The notes under the pieces were generated by a model. The model did not search any database. It had not been told where the DNA came from and saw only the letters and a program-made list of their open reading frames with translations. DNA of 64,000 bases from Hyaloraphidium curvatum (lineage: Eukaryota; Monoblepharomycota; Hyaloraphidiomycetes; Hyaloraphidiales; Hyaloraphidiaceae). Shown in pieces: positions 22,141-32,000 of this stretch. The position numbers were made by a program, and so were the translations under genes. Numbering within the stretch: the first letter of the stretch is position 1; each line of letters begins with the position of its first letter. The stretch spans positions 186,001 to 250,000 of the forward strand of contig JAIVFI010000023.1 of assembly GCA_025558095.1 (NCBI GenBank), given 5' to 3'.

Positions 22141-24645
22141 TACTATTCTTCATTGGTGGCCCCCACAGAGGTGGCCAAATTGGCACGCAGGAAATACCGA
22201 TGCCCAATCACCAAAGGCAACCCAAAGGCAAAAAAACCAAGTGGTAGCCAAGATCACCATCCGACAATCCGACACTGCAAGAAGGCGGAGCTCTTCCACG
22301 GGAGTGAACGCCGGGTGGTCTTCGTAGGGCTTGTCCATAGCTTTGACCAGGAACACCGTCAAGCAATGCCACAAATGCAAACACTCCGTCCATGGCAAAC
22401 GCCTCCTTGGCAAGGTTGGTGTACGTGAGCACGCTGAAGTCACGGTAATAACGTTCGTCTGACACGCGTATCAGTCTTCCTTCTCGCGGATGCGGGGCAG
22501 GGTATCTTGCGAGCCCAAGTGCTTGGCCATTGACAAGGTCAACTTGGTGGTCAGTCACGTTGTTTCTCGTGGCTCCCGGTTTTGGGACAGTGGGCATGGC
22601 TTCCAGAAGGCCCGTGAGTCTGGGATCCTGTGGTGGGGGAAGCGGCTCTGAACCAGATTTGCCTTCCCAGCCGGTCCGCCATGTGATAGACCGTTTTGTT
22701 TGTGAAGGTTTTGCCCAACCCTCCTTGGCCCAAGAGGATCATGCATCAGACCACTCCCTCTAGGTGGCTTCTGTCGTGTGGCCACAGCAATGTGCCTTTG
22801 GTACAGCTTCCTTCCCCAGATGGCCACTGCATACCGTTGCTCCCTGTTGAGGTCATAGTGATCCATCACTTCCTCAGCAGCAAACGGGATTTGTGTTCCA
22901 TCTCCTCCGGGTCACCTACCAGCAGCACGTGGATCTCGTTGTTGGAGTGACTATGGGGCGTGGGGAAGACGTATAGCCCCAGTGGTCTGAACCGGGTCTG
23001 AACTCAGATGGACGGGATGGGGAAGAAGAAGAATGGTATTGGTGGTGACCCGGACCTGCCCCTGGCTTGGCCGCTGTTACACCATGAGTTTGCAGCTAAT
23101 TGCAAAGTTTATCATCGTCGTGTGTCTTTTTCATTTTCCCAGTTTTCCTGTCCTTCATGGACTTTGAGATGAAGCTGGCAATGGAGTTGAGGGCCTTCTC
23201 CTTCTGCCGCCTCGCTTTGATCGTGGGCTCGAACTCCTTGATGCTAAGAGCCCAGAGCCAGGTCTCCATGTTCCACTCGCGGCCTAGTGCTTCCAATCTA
23301 GTCTGCAGCTTCTGGCGACGCTCCGCATTTGCTGAACAGTGAAACAGAAAGTGTTGTTCGTCTCCAATGTGCTCAGGGTCATGCTTGCACGTTCTCTGCT
23401 GCACCTCAAGTCCTTGGTGCCTGCCTGTCTCCACCTCCAGGTCGTGGGTAGAGCACAGCAACTTTTGGACATCCCTCCGGTGCTTCTCCACCCGGATCAG
23501 GGATGGTCCGATGTGTCCAAAGGTCATGTCACACATCCTCCAAAAGTGCAGTTTGTCGTTGTCCTTGAGCCTCTGGGCATTGACCTCCCTGAACTTGCCC
23601 TTCACAAGATTCTCCACAGTCTCCTTGGGCCATGAGAAAGTGTCCTTCTCCCACATCTCCTTCCCATCTTCGCCGCCATAGTATACAAGTAGTTCCCTCA
23701 GGAAGGCAGCCCAGTTCCAGGACCCCTTCAGTGCCTCGATCTTGAGCTCTTTGTAAAGTAGGTACAGCGCAGGATCCGCTGTTTTGATGTGCATGAGGAA
23801 CTTGAGTGCCGACTCGTGGTCATGAACTGCAAGGGGGTACTGGCCAGTGATCGCATACAGACAGGCCAGGGAGGTAGACTTGGGCAGATGAGTGACGGCA
23901 CGAAGAGCCATGCATGTCACTTTGTCCCTAGTGCTTTCCCCGGCAAGGTACTCCTCCTTCGGCATCTCAACAATGAACGGGTTCCCATATTGGCCCACTG
24001 CCTTGACCTTTGTGTTGTAGAGCTTGAGCTGGAGGTCAGGACTCATCCCAGGCTGCTCCCTGATGTCACGGAGCCAGAGCCCATAAGCAGCGTTCATCTT
24101 GGCCTCTCTGCCATGCACATGGTCCTTGCTCCGGCCGGTTGAGGTCAGCTGATACCCCAGAAGCTTGAAGCTGTCAACCCTCTTCAGCTCCTGGTCCCTG
24201 TACATGACCTTTACACGGTGAGGTATCCTCCTGGCCATCCACTCTGTCTTGCTGACGTTGATCTCCAGCCCATTGGCACTGGCATATGCAGACAAAAGAT
24301 CCAGCTGCATCCTGGCATCCTTCACCGTTTTCGAGATCAAAGTGGTGTCGTCTGCAAAGAACAGAGCCAGCAAGCTGACCATCCTCTCCTGATCCTCTTC
24401 CTCCTCAGACACCATGCCCAGATCCATCCCTTTTGCACCATTGGCCTCCATGAAAGCAGTGATGTCGTTGATGAACAAGATGAAGAACAGCGACGAGAGA
24501 GGGTCCCCCTGCTTCACTCCGGTCAGGAACTTGATGAAGTCTGACTTGGTCCCGTCTTCATCCCGGAGCCGTCCCCACACGCGCCCGAACACCATCTCGA
24601 ACATGTCAACAACCTGTTTGGGTACACCCATCTCCTCCAGCTTCT
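20526..24645. repeat. Large near-perfect inverted repeat, arms 20526-22131 and 23040-24645
   Basis: Both arms are about 1,606 bp and encode the same RT segment on opposite strands. Over the ~511 shared residues I count only about three amino-acid differences (Asn/Asp after LFIN, Ala/Val in MFEM-FGRV, Glu/Lys at DDD-LCN). The spacer 22132-23039 (908 bp) is the helicase N-terminal remnant. The 3' ends face each other. Very high identity means recent insertion of both or gene conversion between the arms. A DNA cruciform or a long hairpin RNA is possible. Confidence 0.88.
22150..22990 (-). pseudogene. PIF1-like helicase remnant, N-terminal part with Walker A
   Basis: Minus strand. One frame reads PFAAEEVMDHYDLNREQRYA, with the L-N-x-E-Q lead-in typical of PIF1 helicases. 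After a stop, another frame gives MILLGQGGLGKTFTNKT, a clear P-loop (GxxGxGKT). A third gives VTDHQVDLVNGQALGLARYP and SVLTYTNLAKEAFAMDG further down. Several frame breaks and stops make it non-functional. It is the spacer between the two LINE arms. With the pieces at 19953-20125 and 18878-19403 it forms one collinear helicase, interrupted by plus-strand LINE insertions. Confidence 0.6.
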
Positions 24646-25660
24646 TCCTCGATCTTGGTTACGTATTCGGCGCTGGCCACCATCTCCATGTGGCGTACCA
24701 GCTCTGCAAAGGGCACGGGGTTGCCCTTCCGCCTCGCATAGGTCTTCCCAAGCAGTTGGTAGTATCCCTTAGGCTCTCGCCTGAAGAGTCGTTCCAGCAG
24801 CTCAGAGTTCTTGTGCTCCGCGATCTTCCGCATCTTCTTCTCCAGCTTCTTCCTCTCCTTCTCCAGCTCTCGCACCTTCCCTTGGTACTCCTTCTTCCAC
24901 TCCTCCTTCTCCATCAGGGATCGCAGCTCAAGAAGGCGTGACAGCTTGCGGTCGATCTCGGTCCTCGCCGCCGAATCCGCAAAGCCGTTCAGGAACTTAT
25001 CAGCCTCCTCATGCACGCTGACCTTGTCGTATTTCTTCTTTGCCACCTTGCTCACCGCCGCCATGATCTATCAGCTGATTGCACTTGTCCGAGCCAGCCT
25101 CCATCTGCTCGCCGTACTCCTGCATAGACTATTTTACCGACGCCTCGTCCCAGAGATTTCGCATGATCGCGAGGAAGTGGAAGTCGCAGGGCACGTGCTT
25201 GCCACGTGACTTGTTCTCCTTACGGTTGGTCGCTTGCTGTTGGCCTCGATGGTCATGCTCAGTGCCATATGATCTGAGGTGACGACCCAACCCTCCTTCA
25301 CAAAGGCAAGCTCGGTGACCGTCCCATAGTGGCTCTGCGGAACGATTGCGTAATCCAGGGTGCTGTTGCGCTCGCCGTCTTTCCCTGCGCGGGTTGTTGC
25401 CCCTGGTTCGAGGTGGCCATTCAGGATCACGAGCTCCTCCTCCTGGCACAATGCAAGCAGCTGTTTCCCCCTCCGATCCGTGCGCTGCTCCGACCGAATT
25501 ACACGTTTTCCGAAGCTCGTGCCACGCACGCCGCTGTTCGCGTCGCTTATCCCCCGTGAGCGTTCAGGTCCCCGATCACGATCGGTTTGTCGCATCCGGT
25601 TACCATCCCCGCGAACCTCGTCCAAATCTCGTCCTCATCTCGTAGCACGGTGACAACGAA
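23040..25660 (-). mobile_element. LINE copy 4: endonuclease remnant, linker and RT with internal deletion
   Basis: The most extended copy, reading right to left. At 25660-25134 it has an APE-type endonuclease part: PIVIGDLNAHGG (consensus GDFNAH), a frame break, LVILNGHLEPG, then STLDYAIV and SDHMALSMTI at the C-terminal catalytic region. A coiled-coil-rich basic linker follows at 25064-24646 (KKEYQGKVRELEKERKK). At 24645/24646 the sequence jumps straight into the RT at EEMGVPKQVVDMFEM, so the fingers and motif A with its catalytic Asp are missing. The main frame 24631-23096 then matches copy 3 to the end (motifs B and C kept). The tail is short and TTCTT-rich. It is dead by deletion and frameshift. 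Confidence 0.9.
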
Positions 25661-25830
25661 CTCTGAAATTAGCAGCAAAGTGATGGTGTGACACTGGCCA
25701 ATCCAGCTGTGGGCAGGTCCGGGTCACCAATGCTATTCTATTCTCAACTAACCTAACCTTTGCAATTAGCAGCAAACTCATGGTGTAACAGCGGCCAAGC
25801 CAGGGGCAGGTCCGGGTACTATTCTATTCT
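25661..25830 (+). mobile_element. LINE 3'-end fragments, copies 5 and 6
   Basis: Two tiny fragments in tandem. Copy 5 (about 25661-25745) begins CTCTGAAATTAGCAGCAAAG, matches the diverged 3' UTR type of copy 1 and ends CTATTCTATTCTC. Copy 6 (about 25757-25830) begins TTTGCAATTAGCAGCAAACT, matches the young type of copies 2 and 3, and ends CTATTCTATTCTA. Both contain only the end of the coding region or the 3' UTR, as expected for extreme 5' truncation. Copy 5 lies head to head with the 5' end of copy 4. Confidence 0.8.
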
Positions 25831-27493
25831 AACTACCCTAAGTCACAGTTAGGGTTAGTCCTTACAGGTGCGGGTCAATACTGCTGCATTATAAACACGC
25901 CACATGCAAAAGCTAATGCAGAAAGCTATCATGCTTCATGCACACCAGCACAGGTAGCATTGCTCTACCAATTGTGATAACCCTTTGCTCGGAGCTGCTG
26001 GAGATGCGTGAGCTTAGGGATGGGTGGCACCCCACAATGGGACCTTTGGAGGCCCTAGGCCACGGCACCCAACCCCTGTGCCATCCTGGTGTTTGACACC
26101 TGGAACAAACGTAGGTGCCATGCAGGATGGTTTGAGCAGCATCAGGAACGCCGGCATGCTTTGGAACGTGCGGCATCAGAGGGAGATTGTCCTGGCTACG
26201 GGTTGGTCACAACGCCTGGCCTGCCCATCACCAGCAAGACCGTTCGTGATCACTGCACAATCATGTCGCTTTCCTGAGGATCTTGCCAAAGAACCTTGCT
26301 TTGATTCCAGTCGAGACACGCATGCAGCACCGGGCGTTTGCTGTTGCTCTGGCCAGCCTCATGGACCAGCTGACGGAGGCCGTTGATCCGATAGTGGCCC
26401 AGGACGATCTTCCGGACGGCAACCCCTCGCAGACTTTTGCCAATCCTGAGAAGTAAGGGTCTCCACGTCACTCTGTACCGTGCTCTTGCTCCGTGTTCCG
26501 CCTCTGGTTCCACACGTACCTGACTGCGTGCACCGCTTTCCTGATTGTCTGCGCCGCAGGCTCCGCTGAGACTCTACATTGGTGAGCAAACGGACACTGA
26601 TTCTAACTGCATTGCCGAACGCCGCAAGTAGTTCCAAATCGAAATGGGCAAACGAGCGAGGGGACGGACGCCCCAACAAGATGTACGGATACTCAGCTTC
26701 GGGCAATAGACGGATGTAAAGGGCAGAGGCGATGGCGACGACACAGCTGCTGCTGGCGGGCACCGAAAAGGTCCAGGAGACTTGCTCGAGCTCCTCCCCA
26801 TCCCTTTCGGCCCCGTCCAGCTCGCAGTCCTCCAACACGGGCATACCCCAGCTCGCATCTGCGCAATTCGACCGGTCCTCGCCGTCATCCAATCCCCGTC
26901 CTCGCGGCTCCTCGGCGTCCCTGCTCGCGCGTTGCGTGCGACGGGGTGAGAAGGCGACCGCCATCCCGCCACCGCGCAGCCGCCCGCCCACCCCCGCTCA
27001 GCCGTGCCCGCGCCGTCCAACTTGCCGTCCTCCATCGTGCCTATGCCGCGGCCAATGTTTTGGCCCTGCCGCAGATGGCAGGGAAGGGCAATGCACGTTA
27101 CCGCCGAGGGGGGCATAACGCCGACCGCGCCTCTCACCCCTCCCTGCACGCTCCCACGCCCACGCAGCCCACGCAGCACGCCGCAATACGTCCATCAAGC
27201 AACGCTGCGGGGTCTGCGGGCGTCATACGCGGTCGCTGGGGCGGTTCCGCGCGTCGGGGTTTTGCACGCGTGCCCCACTGCCGGCCCCGCCCCCCATCCC
27301 GGATCCCCCAACCCCCATCTCGCCACTCGTGCAAGCAGGGCAGCGTCCATTTATCACTTCAAAGGACGGATCCGGTCCCATGATGCTACATTGGGGTCCC
27401 CGGGCCGCTCCGGCCGCTCCCGGCGCTGCCAGCAAGAACGATGCTCCCCAACGTAAAGTGTTGCAGCCGAGAGTGAGGATCCTGGCAGTCATA
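25831..27493. other. Unassigned region of the repeat island
   Basis: About 1.66 kb without a gene I can support. It begins with the 31-nt dispersed repeat (25834-25864). A second short repeat, CCGCTGAGACTCTACATTGG at 26563-26582, recurs at 38067-38086 with one mismatch. From about 26.7 to 27.5 kb the composition is very GC-rich and open frames exist in several phases (for example a 210-codon minus frame at 26359-26991), but none has a conserved motif or plausible exon structure. It may be decayed transposon sequence. Confidence 0.4.
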
Positions 27494-27642
27494 AGGGCCC
27501 ACCCGACTGAAAACGGCGACCGCTTATCCTTCGATATCCGTCAATATCCTTCGAATATCCTTGGTATCCTTTGTATCCTAGGATTTATCCTTCAAGTATC
27601 CCTGGTATCCTTCTATCCGTCGTTTTCAGTCGGGCGGGCCCT
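27494..27642. mobile_element. 149-bp MITE with 22-bp terminal inverted repeats
   Basis: Left end 27494-27515 reads AGGGCCCACCCGACTGAAAA then CG; right end 27621-27642 is its reverse complement with one mismatch (GGGCCCG-CCC). The element is flanked by direct repeats GTCATA at 27488-27493 and 27643-27648; if the next two bases are counted, GTCATAAG is duplicated. The interior is made of degenerate TATCCTT-like units (at least eight TATCC). Size, TIRs and duplication fit a non-autonomous DNA transposon. A 6-8-bp duplication is nearest to hAT-like elements, but the superfamily is not certain. Confidence 0.8.
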
Positions 27643-27998
27643 GTCATAAGGCTTGTTCATCTGCAGGGCTCATGAGATATTTGACAGCTCAAGAAAGAGT
27701 TCACCAAAATACTAAGATCTTGGGTCACGCAAAGTGGGACCCACAAAGAGGATGCATGAAGAGAGAGAGAAAACACCACCTGGGTGTATTGGGAGTGGTG
27801 TGTGTTCAATGAAGGTGTAGCAGGGAAGGTCCCCAACCGATATGGGAGAGCAGCCTGGGTAGGGCACGGTCCCTGGCCCCGACCCAGAAACCCGATGGAG
27901 ACAGCTGCCTGTGAACGCTCCTTTCCGCAGTGCTAGGGGCCGTCACCGCCCAAACAAGGGCTTGCCACCGAGGGGACTGCTCGAACGAACCCCGGCAA
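27643..27998. other. Gene-free stretch upstream of CFAP20
   Basis: About 350 bp from the MITE target duplication to the CFAP20 start. It contains a GA-rich run (AGAGAGAGAAA near 27760) but no recognised gene or promoter box. It should carry the CFAP20 promoter. Confidence 0.4.
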
Positions 27999-28938
27999 AT
28001 GTTCCGTACAACCTTCCAGGTGCGACCTGTGCAGGGGCAGCCACGCATTTCCATCTCATGCCTCCGTTCCGGGGCCGTCGCCTCCCGGCAGTCGGGTTTT
28101 CTGTCCATTCTCTACTCCATCGGGTCAGCGAACTCGCACTGCACAATTCTGCCCCCGCGCTAACAAGGGTCCCCTGCAGGAGCAAACCCCTGCAGATATG
28201 GGATAGTCAGTCCAGCAACGGCCACATAAAGCGGGTGACGGACGAGGATATCCAGAGCTCTGTCCTCGAGATCGTCGGGACCAACGTCGCGACCAACTCG
28301 ATTAGCTGCCCGTCGTCACCGTCCCAAAGCCTTGGGGTCAATCTTCCCTATCTCGTGCTCGTAGTAAAGAATCTCGACGTGGGTTTTCGGCCCGGGAGGG
28401 GGCGCACGATGGTTGGGAGGGCGACGGCTGACCGTCCCGTGAGCAGAAGTTCTTCACCTTCGAGGTCACGGTGGGCTTCATGGCCTCGCTCTCTATGCTG
28501 GAGGGCGGCTCACGTGTCGAGTCCGCTAGATCCTGGACGACAAGAATGTCCGTAGACGCTTTAGGGCCTCTAACTACCAGGTGCCGCGCGCGCCAGCACG
28601 GCCCGGGGCCGAGCTAACGAGGGCCTACGCAGTCGACGACGCGGGTCAAACCTTTCATCTGCACAATGCCAATGCGATTGGACGACGGCTGGAACCAGAT
28701 CCAGTTTAACTTGTCCGAGTTTACTCGGAAGGCCTACGGAACAAACTATGTAGAAACGTTGCGCGTGCAGATTCACGCCAACTGCCGACTTCGTAGGGTG
28801 TACTTTGCCGATCGCCTGTACTCGGAGGAGGAGCTGCCTCCGGATTTCAGGCTCTTCTTGGTGGGATTCACATCTGCCGATGGGTGCCTGGTCTGACTCC
28901 ACCGTCGGCAGCCCATTCACAAGTCACGACAGCAGTAG
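27999..28938 (+). CDS. CFAP20: CFAP20 / BUG22 ciliary protein
   Basis: CFAP20 is a highly conserved inner-junction protein of axonemal doublet microtubules, needed for ciliary motility. Seen: exon 1 MFRTTFQ (27999-28019), intron 28020-28091, then [11 protein letters not shown] joined to SKPLQIWD and [14 protein letters not shown]. Next come [16 protein letters not shown] and [11 protein letters not shown], then after further short introns [54 protein letters not shown] and [19 protein letters not shown] last small intron after FRLFL joins PIHKSRQQ and the stop at 28936-28938. If that intron is retained the frame would end at 28896 with an unconserved tail. The match to animal and chytrid CFAP20 is almost residue for residue. 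Its presence implies the organism makes flagella. Confidence 0.95.
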
Positions 28939-29019
28939 GGTCCCGATTTATGTATGTAGATGACCATGAACAAGCTCCACCCCACATCCACCCATCCACC
29001 ATGGCGCAGACCTTGCACT

Positions 29020-32000
29020 TCACTCGTGCCGTGCCCGATCTGCCAGCGCTGCGACCGCCTCCACCAGCCGCACGCGCAGGTCATCGAGAGTTGCCTTTTC
29101 GGCAGTGGAATGCCCCCCTTCGAGGCCGTCGTTAATGGCCGCAAAAACCTGGTCGACGACATTGTAGGGGAACCAACGGCCGCCGGACTCGAGTTGTGCA
29201 GAGCGCCGGGTACCTTCCATGCGCTATTTTGCAAACAGAAGTTAGCGCCAATGGCACAGGGCGTTGGGAGAAGCCACAAACCTCCTGCAGTCCATCGAGG
29301 ACGGCTCGTGTGGCGTCAATTGTCATCCCTTGCTTCAGGTAGTGCCGAACCAAGTCCTGGTAACAGGTGGACTTCGTGCGCGCGAGAGCACAATCAGGCC
29401 GCCAGTTGACCTAAGCATGAAACATCCCCACCTTCAACGGGGCAAGAAGCCAGGGGGGCGGCACGAGCCCTTGTTCGGACTGCAAGATTATGCTGATTGC
29501 ATGCTGGCGGTCATCCGATGGTCCGCTGCGGCCGCCTTGTTGTTCGAACTTCTCCACGTAAACTTGCAGAATCTTCCAAGTTCGTTCAAGCGCAGTGCCT
29601 TCGGAGGGAATGCGACAATCCGACGCGGCCAAGAGTAATCCTGCGTTGCGGTCCCTGCCAGATGGTGCGGTAAGGAAACAAGGGAATATTGCACGGCTGT
29701 GTCGACTCTCACGAAGATCTCCTGTCGCTCGAAGCAAGCAACATGCCCTGGTCGACAAGCGACTCGACAAGCGACCGCGGCGACAAACCGTATGCCTCAA
29801 TCAGCGACGCTGCGGCGTCCACGTAGCCCCATTGCATGAGGAGGGCCAAAGTGCCGGGCGCGTCCTGCTGCATGCCTGCAAGAGCGGGGACAGCGATCAG
29901 CTGGCGAGCATCAGTTGCGCGCGGATGGAGCTTACTTTCGGTGGCCTTGTGGGGCTCCTTTGTTTCGATCAGCAGCTTGGCGGATGCGAGCGCGTAGGAG
30001 CGGCGCACGTCGTCGATGCGTATGACGGCGTTGTCAGAGCGGGCGGACTCGGCCCCATTCACGAGAACGCGGGCTCCAACACGCTGATTGAAACAAAAGG
30101 TGCATTAGTGGGCAAATACCAATATAGCACGCAAAGGGCGCACCTTGGACACACCCGCGTCCAAAAGCGGTGCGACGAACCAAGCATCCTCCTGCCTCAC
30201 CAAGGAGAGCGCATGCATCGAGAGCGACAAACTGTGGCAGACTTCTGTCGCCTGCGATGGTCGTTTGCCGGCAGCCTTGCCCTTTTCTCCGCCACGAACC
30301 TTGGCAGCATGGCGATACATCGTTGCCGCCGCTTTTGCAAGGTCAGCCTCGTTGGGGAGAAGCACAACGGCAGCACGTACCTAGTTGGTACTCGTCTTTG
30401 CTGATGTAGTAGGAGTAGAGGATTTCCGAAAAGTTCGGAGCATCAAAGGGTCCGGCGTTGCCTGCCTTGAATCTCAAGACCGCCTCCAGTTCGTCGTGGA
30501 GATCGAGAAACTCGTAATCGAGGAGCTTCTGCACTTGCTGGTTCTCGCTCAAGACAGTGACAAAGCGCTCAAGGCAGGTCTTGCGGCTGCAGCGGAGCAT
30601 TGTGAGCTCATTTCCATCGAGGCGTCTCGCGTGACCGCCTACATTTCGGGGTCCATGCCAGCAAAGAGCGCGTCATAAGCGTCGTCGTACCGCAACAGAT
30701 CCATCGAAGTGACGAAGACATTGTGCCACAGGGAGCTTGCCAGCGCGGCACGATCGCCATCCTTCGAAGCCGCACTTCAGTAAGGTAGTCCGACGTAGCC
30801 GCCTACAACTTACCCCAAGATCGCCCAAGTGGCCCAGCGCCAGTCTTGCGAAAGCCAGGCTCATCTCCGCATGTCCACGACTCGCAAACAATGCAGACAC
30901 GTGCGCGTTGTAAAAGAGCGGGCCGCCTCTTACGGTCTCGCCGGGTAGAATCAACGGCAACAGCGTGCTCTCTGCCCGGTCCATGTGCCTGTTGTCGACT
31001 TGGAACAAAAGTCAGTGTGACCGAAACATGCAAACGCTGGACACGTCCTACCGAATGCGCTGGCGGTTTTGCGGAAGTAGTCTGCAGCCTTCTCGGGTCT
31101 GTTTTGCTCAAGCAAGAGCCATCCCCGAAGGAACGCAGTGCTGACGTCGTTTGGCATCAGCGCAACAAACTGTTCCAAGGAATCGAGGAGTTTGCACTCT
31201 TGCAGCTTCAATGCACACCGGAAAATGGCCGTGCGTGTCGTCCACGAAAAGTCCGAGTCCTCGTCCGATGCAGCCCGGCAAAACCTGCCGCGAACGAAGA
31301 AGTCCCAAGCCCCGGCCAATAAACTCAGGGCAAATGGTACCTCCGGAGTGGTCTGCTCTGCATGAACGGGTCCGCTACCGCGCATGATGACGGAAATGAG
31401 AGCTTCCTCCTCCGATGAACCGACGGCACTCGGTGCCTCGGAGTCCAGGTCCCACAGGAGGCCAGGGGCTGCTCCGGCATCGGCAGCAGTATCGTGCCGG
31501 CCAGTCCGCTTCCCGACCGATGCTGTCTCCCTGCACAACCACCGAAGGACAATCCAGAGGCGAAGCACTTCCAGGGCATCCCTAAGGAAACCCAGTACTC
31601 TGGACCTCGGCAGCACAAGTTCGCGCGCGTCCAAGTCCAGAAGCACCAGCAGTACAATCACGAGGTTCCATGAGGTGCGGTGCCTGCTCTCCGAGATCTG
31701 CTGCACCGCTAGGACGGTGTACTGGAAAGCCAACATAGAAGTGCCCGCTGGCTCGCTACCTTCCGATGAAAACTGGGAGGCGCGTGGAATCTCCAGGTCT
31801 TGGGACGTGCTCCTCAACAGGCTGAGCAAACGATCGAGGAAGCTCCCCAAGTCCACGCAGGCTGCGAGTCGACCCACGAACGCTTCCGCTGCGTGCTCCA
31901 TGGCATGTCCGGAACGGGCACCCAGGCCATGACGCAAAACCAGCTCTGATGCAAAAGGCCCTAGTTGGAGCGTCTCGGCATCTCTCACTGCAGAGATGAC

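Noticed and set aside
20126-25660. Viral origin of the reverse transcriptase
   Set aside because: RT motifs, the APE-type endonuclease, 5' truncations, target duplication and microsatellite tails are those of non-LTR retrotransposons. No LTRs, integrase, protease or capsid genes were seen.
25834-25864. Interstitial telomere fusion site
   Set aside because: Only single CCCTAA and TTAGGG units are present, and their orientation (C-strand then G-strand) is not that of a head-to-head telomere fusion.
26359-26991. A 210-codon minus-strand frame in the repeat island
   Set aside because: No recognisable domain, low-complexity stretches, no plausible exon structure and no ATG context; left as unassigned.
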